10,722 bases of DNA from NCBI GenBank assembly GCA_003331685.1, contig QOPK01000064.1, positions 1 through 10,722 on the forward strand, in the 5' to 3' direction. A program made the translations under genes and the position numbers. The DNA comes from Halieaceae bacterium (lineage in GTDB: Bacteria > Pseudomonadota > Gammaproteobacteria > Pseudomonadales > Halieaceae). The notes beneath the pieces were generated by a model. The model saw only the letters and a list, made by a program, of their open reading frames with translations, was not told the origin of the DNA and did not search any database. Below are positions 1-6,677 of this stretch, in pieces (the stretch's first letter is position 1; every line of letters begins with the position of its first letter).

Positions 1-2
1 GG

Positions 3-77
3 CTGTCATGGCAGCACGCCTTCGTCATTAACGACCAGGGTCAACCTTCGACGTTAGACACTGTTTTATCATCGTGA
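3..77 (+). CDS. possible 3' end of an upstream gene
   Basis: The third forward frame is open from the window edge to a TGA at 75-77 and reads as a plausible C-terminus (…SWQHAFVINDQGQPSTLD…). The other two forward frames close sooner, at 29-31 and 55-57. Only 24 residues are visible, too few to assign a family, and a non-coding reading is possible. A weak GC-rich inverted repeat (98-103 with 113-118) follows it but has no T-tract. Confidence 0.25.
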   Translation: MSWQHAFVINDQGQPSTLDTVLSS

Positions 78-219
78 AATCCCTCCGCTTATTCCCACCG
101 CTGCCCCACTGACGGCGGAGATTGGTCAAGTGACTTTTCACAAAAACGTTGCCGTGCATGAGAAGCGAATCATCACTAGGTGTATTACGCTCCCTGCCAA
201 CTTCTTCTTAACCCTCTCA

Positions 220-1134
220 ATGCACACAAAGGCTTTCATTGCTCTTGCCAGAGCCCTGTTGCTCATAACAGGTTGCCTACCCAGCTTCTGGGCATGGGGT
301 GCCGACTTTGACCTCGAGCTAGCGGCGGGTTACGCGTGGGATGACAACGTCGGCCTCGATGAACTGGAACGAGCGACTGGTGAGTCTGATGAGGTCACTA
401 CACTGGAGATCCAGGGGTCAGCCCTATTCAGCTATCAGGATCGCGCCTCGCTGCGCGTTTCAGCGGGATTGGTTGATGACAGTTACCAGGAGTTCTCGCA
501 GGTTGATCGACGTACCGAATCACTCGGGGTGAATCTGGAGGCGCAGTTAGGCAAAGCCACTGTGGGCATTAACTGGTTCGATGTCTCTGCGGACCTCGAG
601 GATGAGGAGTTCCTGACCTACGAGCGACTCTCTCCGTACTTAGCGGGTTTTTTGAGCAAGCAATGGTTCTTGCGAGGAGAATACGTTTACGGTGAGAAAA
701 CGATCGCTCGCCGCCCTGGCCGAGAGGCCGACAGTCACAGCGTTTCTCTGGACAGCTACTATTTCATTCAGGGCCTGAAGCGCTATGCGGTTGTGGGTTA
801 CACCTTCCGCGTGGACAACGCGCGCGCGAATCGCTACGACTACGACTCACACGCGATCAAGGCACGTTACGTGCATCGCGAAAACCTGGGGCGACTCCCT
901 CTGGAGCTTGAGCTCGAGGGTAAGTATGAGGATCGACAGTACAAAGCACCCGATCCGATAATCGGCACCGAGCGCGAGGATACCCGTTGGCGTTTCTCGG
1001 CCGAGCTACGACTTTCATTCACTGACTACGCGTCCTGGGCGGTAATGATCAAGAACTCTGATTACGACTCGAATCTGCCGACCGCGAGTTACAGCGACCT
1101 AGTGGTGGGAACCGAAGTTCGATTGTCTTTCTAA
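220..1134 (+). CDS. exported outer-membrane beta-barrel protein, possibly Slam/DUF560-like barrel
   Basis: The product is 304 aa from the ATG at 220. Residues 1-28 form a signal peptide: a short charged start, then a hydrophobic stretch ending near AWG|ADF. The rest is alternating polar/aromatic strands with short turns and no helical domain, ending in a C-terminal Phe (VRLSF), as Bam-inserted outer-membrane barrels do. The pattern resembles the barrel half of surface lipoprotein assembly modifiers, without their N-terminal TPR half; that family link is tentative. The start is uncertain. A GTG at 130, in the same frame, has a better Shine-Dalgarno (GGAG at 117-120) and would add 30 residues before the signal, whereas the ATG at 220 lies behind a pyrimidine-rich leader. 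The sequence ITGC at residues 16-19 also fits a lipobox. The gene converges on the S8 protease with 59 bp between stops, suggesting a shared envelope role but not co-transcription. Confidence 0.72.
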   Translation: MHTKAFIALARALLLITGCLPSFWAWGADFDLELAAGYAWDDNVGLDELERATGESDEVTTLEIQGSALFSYQDRASLRVSAGLVDDSYQEFSQVDRRTESLGVNLEAQLGKATVGINWFDVSADLEDEEFLTYERLSPYLAGFLSKQWFLRGEYVYGEKTIARRPGREADSHSVSLDSYYFIQGLKRYAVVGYTFRVDNARANRYDYDSHAIKARYVHRENLGRLPLELELEGKYEDRQYKAPDPIIGTEREDTRWRFSAELRLSFTDYASWAVMIKNSDYDSNLPTASYSDLVVGTEVRLSF

Positions 1135-1193
1135 TGCCTCGCGCAGAGGAAGAGCGGCAATTCAATACGCTTGAGAAAGGGACGCTTTCAGCA

Positions 1194-2468
1194 CTACTGG
1201 AACTGTAATTGCCCGTAGCCGTAGATTTGATCGCGCCCCGGGGCGCCTATATCCACGGCACTGGCATACAGCGCATCCAGCATCGCAGCGGGCTCATTAT
1301 TTGATTGCAGCAAGCGGGCCGCAGCGACGGTAACAAAAGGCACCGCATAAGAGGTGCCCGATGAGGCCGCATAACCCCCTCCAGCCTGCGCATGCCGAAC
1401 ATTGACTCCGGGCGCAGCAATATCGACGTACTCACCGCGATTCGCTAGGCGAAACGCGCGACCGCGGTTGTCGGTTGCCGTCACGGCCACTACCTCGGGA
1501 TACGCTGCAGGATACATAGGCTGCGCCATCGGCCCTCCATTGCCAGCCGCCGCAATCGCCAGGACGCCTCGCTCACGCACGCGCGCTAGCGCGGTCTCAA
1601 GCAGTCGGTTGGGAGGGCCCGCCAAACTAATATTAATCACAGACACCTGTTGGGTTATCAGCCAATTGAGTGCCTTGATCAGGCTAACCGTGCTGGCGAA
1701 TTCGCCCCGCTCCTTGGTTTGATCGAACACCTCCGCTGCAAATAACTCAGCTCGGGGAGCCAGGCCCAGTGCCGATGGGTCATTGCTGGCAATGATGGAA
1801 GCGATCGCTGTGCCATGGAAGTTGGGTGGCGAGTCGTTCTCTACAAACCGTCGGGTCGTAATCGACGCATGAGAAAAAGCACCGTGCCCCTGATCCACAC
1901 TGCTATCAATAATCCCGATGCGCAACGACAAGTCAGACAGATCGGTGGGTAAGGCCAGCAGCTCACGAGGGGCTACACCCGCAATGTCGGCATCTGGATC
2001 ATCTGGCACGCCAGCGGTGTAGAGGTGGTTGAGATCGACGTCAGCCCTGTCGCCACCAATCACCTCATAGATACCCGCACGGGTCGCCGACAAATCAAAG
2101 CTAGCAGGGGCCGCAACCTCCGCCAGTAGAAAGCCCAGGCCGTCTAATTCACTGACTCGGTCAAAGAGATAGCCTTCTTGCGCCAATTGTTCAAATACAT
2201 CCGCTTCTGCCATGACCAACCAATGGTCAGTCTGAATCCGGAGCGCATCTTCACTGATCCGCGACTCAATATCGGTGAGCAGATCCTCCATGGCTTGCTC
2301 TATTCGCTCTTCGGTAGCCTCTGAAACGATATCGGAAACCTGATCCTCAACCTCCTGACTCACGCCCGGCTGGCTCAGCGCAAAAACCAATATCAACGCC
2401 GCTGCTGCCCGAAATAGGCTGCTGATCGGGGAATATTTGGCTTGAAGTAGCGCGTTGAAGCTGATCAT
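1194..2468 (-). CDS. secreted subtilisin-like serine protease (S8 family)
   Basis: This 424-aa protein has a complete S8 catalytic set: Asp188 (IGIIDSS), His218 (NFHGTAIAS), the oxyanion-hole Asn310 (AAAGNGGP) and the nucleophile Ser373 (SSGTSYAVP). Residues 1-38 look like a signal peptide with a hydrophobic core at about 20-32, ending near VSQ, so the enzyme should act in the periplasm or outside the cell. Residues 39-80 are acidic and helical, possibly a coiled coil. Residues 82-150 resemble an inhibitory pro-domain (HWLVMAEAD…LNHLY), which such enzymes usually remove during maturation. The gene is divergent from the ECF sigma gene, 103 bp apart, and convergent with the barrel gene. No strong Shine-Dalgarno precedes the ATG, and no ECF-type promoter is visible on this strand. 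The substrate is unknown; the anti-sigma periplasmic domain or surface proteins are candidates by context only. Confidence 0.93.
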   Translation of the reverse strand: MISFNALLQAKYSPISSLFRAAAALILVFALSQPGVSQEVEDQVSDIVSEATEERIEQAMEDLLTDIESRISEDALRIQTDHWLVMAEADVFEQLAQEGYLFDRVSELDGLGFLLAEVAAPASFDLSATRAGIYEVIGGDRADVDLNHLYTAGVPDDPDADIAGVAPRELLALPTDLSDLSLRIGIIDSSVDQGHGAFSHASITTRRFVENDSPPNFHGTAIASIIASNDPSALGLAPRAELFAAEVFDQTKERGEFASTVSLIKALNWLITQQVSVINISLAGPPNRLLETALARVRERGVLAIAAAGNGGPMAQPMYPAAYPEVVAVTATDNRGRAFRLANRGEYVDIAAPGVNVRHAQAGGGYAASSGTSYAVPFVTVAAARLLQSNNEPAAMLDALYASAVDIGAPGRDQIYGYGQLQFQ

Positions 2469-2526
2469 GATGCGAGTCTAACCGCTTTCTGGCTCGCGCT
2501 TAAAATCAAAAACTACAGCCCGAAAG

Positions 2527-2551
2527 GGAATAAGTCCTACTCTGAAACGTC
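2527..2551 (+). promoter_or_regulatory. ECF-type promoter of the sigma/anti-sigma operon
   Basis: A -35-like GGAAT at 2527-2531 is separated by exactly 16 bp from a -10-like CGTC at 2548-2551. This matches the GGAAC/T-N16-17-CGTC pattern known for many ECF sigma factors. Transcription would start near 2558, leaving a leader of about 14 nt that holds an AGG Shine-Dalgarno at 2563-2565, six bases from the ATG. Its place directly before the sigma gene suggests autoregulation. The match is seen in the sequence; the control is inferred. Confidence 0.65.
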
Positions 2552-2571
2552 AAGGCAATAGCAGGTGAAAT

Positions 2572-3078
2572 ATGGCGAGATTAACCGCCCAACAAAGACA
2601 GGACCTGATTGAGGAGCTGCCGCGCTTAAAGCGGTACTGTTTCTCACTGACGTCAGATCCATCTGATGCCGACGATTTATTGCAAATCACGGTAGAGCGC
2701 CTGCTTGAGAAAGGTATGCCCGAGGACGCGCACGTCGCTAAGTGGTCGCACCGGGTGTGCCGCAATTTGTGGATTGATGAGATTCGATCCAGAGATGTAC
2801 GGAGTCGTTACGCGCTTGCAGAAAGCGCAGTGGAAGGGGCCGGCACTACATCGGCCAACATTGACGAGTCCGTGCAGCTCGACCGGGTCTCGGCAGCGAT
2901 GGAACAGTTGCCGCCTGAGCAACGCGCAGCGTTGGTTCAGGTTGCAGTAGAGGGTTGTTCCTACGCTGAGGCTGCGGCGCTATTGGAAGTGCCGATCGGT
3001 ACGATCATGAGTCGTGTCGCTCGAGCACGGAAAGCGTTGGCTCAGGATTTGGAGTGGAGTGCAGAAAGAGAGGCTTAA
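2572..3078 (+). CDS. ECF-type RNA polymerase sigma factor
   Basis: A 168-aa sigma70-family protein of the usual ECF size, holding only regions 2 and 4. Region 2 (about residues 13-78) shows the DADDLLQ core-binding signature and the WSHRVCRNLWIDEIRSR stretch that melts and reads the -10. Region 4 (about 105-157) shows LPPEQRAAL followed by a helix-turn-helix (about 129-153, GCSYAEAAALLEVPIGTIMSR) that reads the -35. It directs RNA polymerase to a small regulon when freed from its anti-sigma factor. The start is supported by AGG at 2563-2565. The anti-sigma gene follows after 58 bp, the expected operon order. An ECF-type promoter at 2527-2551 suggests positive autoregulation. I cannot assign the ECF group from sequence alone. 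Confidence 0.95.
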   Translation: MARLTAQQRQDLIEELPRLKRYCFSLTSDPSDADDLLQITVERLLEKGMPEDAHVAKWSHRVCRNLWIDEIRSRDVRSRYALAESAVEGAGTTSANIDESVQLDRVSAAMEQLPPEQRAALVQVAVEGCSYAEAAALLEVPIGTIMSRVARARKALAQDLEWSAEREA

Positions 3079-3136
3079 GCCTCCGGCATTTGTCAGGGCC
3101 CACTTGGGAGGGCTCGAGAGGAACAGGGTGATATCG

Positions 3137-3877
3137 ATGAGTGGTGATCGTCAGAACGTGGTGGACATACCCGGAACGCGAGTGGACGACGACCATTTGC
3201 TGTCTATGTATGTCGATAACGAGTTGGACGCAGAGCGAACCATTGCCCTGATCAGCAGGCTGCGCAGTGAGCCCGCCCTTCGAGAACGCCTCGAGGTCAT
3301 GGAAGCCAACGACAAGCGGGTGAGGCAACTGTTTACTCAATCTGACAAACAAGTTCCCGAACATCTAGCACCCCTGGTCGCCGCGGAAAACGTGGCCGTG
3401 CTCGGTATGACCCGGCGCTGGCAGCGCTGGGCGAGCGTCGCTGTAGCTGCCTCGTGCGCGATAGCGATAGCATTAGTTGTCGACCTGAACCAAACCGATG
3501 TATTCAACCCCATGGCCATGGATCCGCAGTTGGCGAAGGCTCTGGAACAATATCCCTCGCGTGCCACTGGGTGGGATACGCTCGATGACGAGCGACAGTT
3601 CCGCTCGGTCTTGACCTTTCCCGCGGCCGACGGACGCTGGTGCCGTGAGTTTCTGCTGAGTCAAAGCGAGTCACACTGGCGCGGCGTGGCCTGTCGGGAT
3701 GGCAGTGAATGGGTGAACCAAGTCGTGGGTAGCGAAGTCTTCCTCGAGCAGGAATCCCAGTATCGTCCCGCCGGTGCCGGCGACAGCGAGCAGGTAGCAC
3801 GATTCATCGACGAGACAGCGACCGATGTGGCGCTTGGACCGCAGCAGGAAGCGACTCTGATCGGCTCCGGTTGGTAA
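3137..3877 (+). CDS. single-span anti-sigma factor
   Basis: A 246-aa protein from the ATG at 3137. An in-frame upstream ATG at 3014 lies inside the sigma gene and would add 41 residues of shadow sequence, so it is rejected. Residues 19-65 form an anti-sigma domain (DHLLSMYVDNELD, then RLRSEPALRERL); it lacks the HxxxCxxC zinc motif, so it is the non-zinc type. One membrane span lies at about 98-115. The remaining 130 residues should be periplasmic and carry two cysteines, C169 (GRWCREF) and C186 (GVACRDG), a pattern I have seen in anti-sigma factors of other proteobacteria. The cytoplasmic part should hold the sigma factor at the membrane until an envelope signal or proteolysis releases it. 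It is probably co-transcribed with the sigma gene 58 bp upstream. The nature of the signal is unknown. Confidence 0.88.
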   Translation: MSGDRQNVVDIPGTRVDDDHLLSMYVDNELDAERTIALISRLRSEPALRERLEVMEANDKRVRQLFTQSDKQVPEHLAPLVAAENVAVLGMTRRWQRWASVAVAASCAIAIALVVDLNQTDVFNPMAMDPQLAKALEQYPSRATGWDTLDDERQFRSVLTFPAADGRWCREFLLSQSESHWRGVACRDGSEWVNQVVGSEVFLEQESQYRPAGAGDSEQVARFIDETATDVALGPQQEATLIGSGW

Positions 3878-4028
3878 GCCTGCGCTCATACAATATCTGG
3901 CGCGGGTCTCGCGCTGAAAACACAGCCACACCAGAACACTACCTACAACCCAGCCCCCCTGAGTGTGGTCTCGCGCCTAGCTAGGCCTGAGGACTGCGAG
4001 GCAGTGCTGCTTGCGTTACACTCCCCGC

Positions 4029-4047
4029 CGGCGGTCATTGACCGCCG
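4029..4047. promoter_or_regulatory. 19-bp palindrome, candidate operator of the YeeE/YedE pair
   Basis: Perfect inverted repeat CGGCGGTCA-T-TGACCGCCG: nine-base arms around a single T, ending 31 bp before the ATG at 4079. A weak -10-like TACACT lies at 4017-4022, so the palindrome would cover the transcription start, a usual place for a repressor site. Related sulfur-transport genes are often controlled by ArsR-type persulfide sensors (BigR/SqrR), but no regulator gene is in the window. As RNA it could fold into an 8-bp hairpin with a 3-nt loop; no T-tract follows, so a terminator is unlikely. A second, shorter 12-bp palindrome (GCCTAGCTAGGC, 3975-3986) lies further upstream in the same gap. 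Confidence 0.45.
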
Positions 4048-4078
4048 CAGATGATCTTTAATCGAGAGTTTAGTGCTG

Positions 4079-4498
4079 ATGAGTGCATACCTGATGCCAC
4101 TGACCGGCGGAGTTTTGTTGGGCCTATCCGCTATGTGGCTACTTCTTTCACTGGGCCGCATAGCGGGCATCAGCGGCATTGCCTGGGGGTCTCTTGCAGG
4201 CCCAGAACGCGTTTGGCGAGCCCTGTTTTTGGTGGGTTTGCTACTTGGCGGACTACTGACACACAACGTCATCGGCCAACCTGTTCCGGCTGAATCCACC
4301 GCGCCCTTGTGGTTGATTGTTACGAGTGGACTCCTCGTCGGCCTCGGGACGCGCATGGGTGGCGGCTGCACTAGTGGCCACGGGGTGTGTGGACTAGGCC
4401 GGCGATCACCACGATCACTGGTCGCCACGTTGACCTTCATGACGCTGGGCGTGGTAACCGTATTCGTGATGCAAAGCTTGATGGGGGGCGCGGTATGA
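4079..4498 (+). CDS. YeeE/YedE-family half transporter, first subunit
   Basis: A hydrophobic 139-aa protein of the YeeE/YedE (DUF395) family with about four membrane spans. The family signature GGGCTSGHGVCG sits at residues 94-105, with Cys97, His101 and Cys104. In the characterised thiosulfate importer YeeE (TsuA), conserved cysteines in equivalent loops relay the sulfur substrate through the membrane. Full-length family members are about twice this size, so this is a half transporter that should pair with the next gene. The ATG at 4079 is preferred because a GAGAG Shine-Dalgarno at 4064-4068 is well spaced; a GTG at 4073 is also in frame. The stop overlaps the next start. The likely substrate is an inorganic sulfur species, inferred from the family; the exact substrate and direction cannot be seen. 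Confidence 0.9.
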   Translation: MSAYLMPLTGGVLLGLSAMWLLLSLGRIAGISGIAWGSLAGPERVWRALFLVGLLLGGLLTHNVIGQPVPAESTAPLWLIVTSGLLVGLGTRMGGGCTSGHGVCGLGRRSPRSLVATLTFMTLGVVTVFVMQSLMGGAV

Positions 4499-4911
4499 AG
4501 TCGTGGCCTGCTTTAATATCAGGCGTTCTTTTTGGACTTGGACTGACCTTATCGGGCATGTCAGACCCGGCCAAAGTGCTCGGATTCTTGAATATCACCG
4601 GGGCGTGGATACCGGATCTGATCTTCGTCATGGGCGGCGCTGTAGCCGTCACATTTCTCATCACTCCGCTTGTGACGGCAAGAGAGGCGCCCTTGCTGGC
4701 GTCGGCTTTTTCACTACCCGGCAAGCAGCTGTTGGACCGACGTTTGGTGGGCGGCGCTGTGCTATTTGGCATCGGTTGGGGACTGTCCGGCTACTGCCCG
4801 GGACCTGCGTTGGTGAGCTTGCTCTACGGCTACGAGTCAACCTTGATGTTTTGCTTGGCTATGTTCGCAGGGATGGCATTGGAAGGCCCGCTCAGCCGCT
4901 TATTCGCATGA
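4495..4911 (+). CDS. YeeE/YedE-family half transporter, second subunit (DUF6691-type)
   Basis: A hydrophobic 138-aa membrane protein with about four spans. It shows the partner-subunit signatures SGMSDPAKVLGFLNI near residues 20-34, FVMGGA at 44-49, and GLSGYCPGPALVSL at 96-109, where Cys101 is the counterpart of the conserved sulfur-handling cysteine. Its ATG overlaps the stop of the first subunit (ATGA at 4495-4498), so the two are translationally coupled and probably assemble in equal amounts. Such pairs are common in proteobacteria, often beside rhodanese, beta-lactamase-like persulfide dioxygenase or BigR genes; none of those is here. The following gene is convergent, so the transcript probably carries only these two genes. 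Confidence 0.9.
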   Translation: MKSWPALISGVLFGLGLTLSGMSDPAKVLGFLNITGAWIPDLIFVMGGAVAVTFLITPLVTAREAPLLASAFSLPGKQLLDRRLVGGAVLFGIGWGLSGYCPGPALVSLLYGYESTLMFCLAMFAGMALEGPLSRLFA

Positions 4912-4935
4912 TCCTGAGCGCCGACCCGGGACCGG

Positions 4936-5328
4936 TTATGACAGGTCCAGGGCAAATTGTTTGAGTACATCGAGCGGGACAATCTCAAGCGTTTTTTGAT
5001 GGGTCGCTCGCAAGTAAAGTCTCGGTGCTTTGCCTGCTTCGTGAGCCTGATGCCAGCGCATCGCACACAGACACCATCGATCACCCCCTTTCAACCCGGG
5101 AAAACCATATTGAGGCATCGGCGTTACCAGATCGTTGCCCGCTGATACCGAGTAAGAGAGAAACTCATCAGTCATCTGTGCGCAAACCGTGTGCAGGCCA
5201 TGATCCATGGGGCCTGTATGGCAGTGGCCGTCGCGAAAGAATCCTGTGACCGGATCCTGACAACACAGCTCGATGGGTAACCCCAATACATTGAGCTGCT
5301 TGGGCGGTTCACCCGATGGCTCTCCCAT
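4936..5328 (-). CDS. DUF2237 family protein, cysteine-rich, function unknown
   Basis: This 130-aa protein matches the DUF2237 family along its whole length: NVLGLPIELCCQDPVTGFFRDG, HTVCAQMTDEFL, GNDLVTP, YGFPGLKGGDRWCLCAMRW, LRATHQKTLEIVPL. The family is small, soluble and of unknown function. Six cysteines (22, 23, 36, 49, 86, 88) and several histidines nearby could bind a metal or form disulfides, but this is inference. The start at 5328 is chosen because an AGGAG Shine-Dalgarno (5337-5341 on the minus strand) lies eight bases upstream; an extension to 5376 would place that site inside the gene. There is no signal peptide, so it should be cytoplasmic. It converges on the YeeE/YedE pair with 24 bp between stops and is divergent from the DUF819 gene. 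Confidence 0.9.
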   Translation of the reverse strand: MGEPSGEPPKQLNVLGLPIELCCQDPVTGFFRDGHCHTGPMDHGLHTVCAQMTDEFLSYSVSAGNDLVTPMPQYGFPGLKGGDRWCLCAMRWHQAHEAGKAPRLYLRATHQKTLEIVPLDVLKQFALDLS

Positions 5329-5436
5329 TACTGTTTCTCCTGCGACGATTGAATAACGGACAGCGAAAAGACGCACCGTGTTTTTCCCGCCGGGCTACAG
5401 TAGCATCATATCGACACTAGCAGGACGCCCCTCCCA

Positions 5437-6597
5437 ATGTTGAGCCCGGATAATCACCTTGGAATTTTTGCTGCCCTGATGGGACTGGCCGCGCTCGCCT
5501 TCTGGTTACAAGCAACGCGCCTGGGGGCACTGCTCACCGGCACAGTTCTGGTGATTTTGATGGCCATTGTCGCAGCCAACGTCGGACTCATCCCTCATCA
5601 AGCGCCCACCTATGGCTTCGTCTTTACCTATTTGGTGCCCGTGCTGATTCCTCTTTTTCTTCTACAGGGAGACGTCCGCCGACTTCTGCGTGAGGCATCG
5701 CGAACTGCGCTCGCCTTTATCGTGGCCTCAGCCGGCACCGTGGCCGGAGTCCTGCTGGCCATCTCCCTCCTCGATCTCAGCACATTGGCAGGGAGCGCGA
5801 ACATCAACGCTGCAGACAAGGAGAGCGCCATTGCCGGTTTGTTCGCCGCCACCTACATAGGTGGCTCGGTGAACTACGCTGCGTTGGGCGAGATGACCGG
5901 GCTATCTGGCGACGCTTCTTTTTTCTCAGCAGCCACTGCCGCTGACAATCTATTTAGCGCTATTTTTCTGAGTGTGCTGGGGCTGTTACCCGGCGTGCAG
6001 TGGTTAGCTAGGCGCTTTCACGATCACCCCCAGACAAGAACCCATAACTCCAGCAGCGCTATCTCAGAAAGCAATACGGTGTCGATGACACCCACCTCAC
6101 TGTGCACAGCATTGGCAGTCTCCACACTGCTGGTGACTATCAGTGATGCGCTCAGTGCTTGGCTGGACTTCTCGGGGGCACGCTACATTATTTTAACCAT
6201 ACTGACCCTCGCTCTCGCGACGATGATGCCAAAACTACGAGACTGGTGTAGCGGGGGATTTGAGCTCGGCGTTGTATTGTCATTCGTTTTCTTTGGCTCG
6301 ATCGCTGCCGGGGCGGACATCGTCGCCATGCTTAGCGTGGCCCCCATCTTGATCGCTCTGGTCACCATTTTGCTGACAACCCATCTTCTATGCCTGTTGG
6401 TCGTCGGCCACTGGCTAAACCTGACACTGCCGGAATTACTGACCGCATCCAACGCGGCCGTGCTCGGTGCTACAACTGCGCCGGCGATGGCAGCCGCCAA
6501 AGGTTGGCATGATCAAATCACACCAGGTGTTCTGGTAGGCGTGCTGGGCTATTCATTAGGCACGCTCATCGGAGGATTGCTCTTCAATCTACTGTGA
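5437..6597 (+). CDS. DUF819 family integral membrane protein
   Basis: A 386-aa inner-membrane protein with about twelve hydrophobic segments (starting near residues 8, 29, 59, 91, 131, 172, 221, 248, 274, 301, 341 and 362). Two glycine-rich repeats mark the DUF819 family: ATYIGGSVNYAAL at 138-150 in the first half, and SNAAVLGATTAPAMAAAKGW followed by ITPGVLVGVLGYSLGTLIGG in the second. The two halves look like inverted-repeat transporter modules joined by a hydrophilic loop at about 192-218. The family has no firmly established substrate, so a transporter role is inferred from architecture. It is divergent from the DUF2237 gene (108 bp between starts) and stands alone on its strand. A weak AGGA lies 12 bases before the ATG. 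Confidence 0.88.
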   Translation: MLSPDNHLGIFAALMGLAALAFWLQATRLGALLTGTVLVILMAIVAANVGLIPHQAPTYGFVFTYLVPVLIPLFLLQGDVRRLLREASRTALAFIVASAGTVAGVLLAISLLDLSTLAGSANINAADKESAIAGLFAATYIGGSVNYAALGEMTGLSGDASFFSAATAADNLFSAIFLSVLGLLPGVQWLARRFHDHPQTRTHNSSSAISESNTVSMTPTSLCTALAVSTLLVTISDALSAWLDFSGARYIILTILTLALATMMPKLRDWCSGGFELGVVLSFVFFGSIAAGADIVAMLSVAPILIALVTILLTTHLLCLLVVGHWLNLTLPELLTASNAAVLGATTAPAMAAAKGWHDQITPGVLVGVLGYSLGTLIGGLLFNLL

Positions 6598-6604
6598 CAC
6601 TGTT

Positions 6605-6629
6605 CCTGTCTTACCAGCCCTGTCTTACC
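6605..6629. repeat. two direct copies of an 11-bp sequence
   Basis: CCTGTCTTACC occurs at 6605-6615 and again at 6619-6629, a 14-bp period, just after the DUF819 stop in the gap between two convergent genes. No hairpin or T-tract accompanies it. It may be a local duplication; no function is claimed. Confidence 0.6.
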
Positions 6630-6677
6630 CGGCATTACCTGAACACACCTTCTCAGCGATGTGACCTGCCGCGCGCC

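Noticed and set aside
98..118. Hairpin CCGCTG/CGGCGG as a terminator of the upstream gene
   Set aside because: Only six pairs including one wobble, a 9-nt loop and no T-tract.
1171..1185. GAAAG/CTTTC inverted repeat between the barrel and protease genes as a shared terminator
   Set aside because: A five-base stem with no T-tract on either strand is too weak to call.
3014..3136. Upstream ATG extending the anti-sigma factor by 41 residues
   Set aside because: It starts inside the sigma gene in another frame and the added residues do not resemble an anti-sigma N-terminus.
3120..3144. GGAAC before the anti-sigma gene as a second ECF promoter
   Set aside because: No CGTC-like -10 lies 16-17 bp downstream; the bases there are GTGG/TGGT. 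It is more likely part of a purine-rich ribosome-binding region.
3943..4440. Minus-strand open frame of 165 codons over the YeeE/YedE first subunit
   Set aside because: It lies antisense to a gene with clear family motifs, is rich in Pro, Arg and Ser as shadow frames are, and has no recognisable domain.
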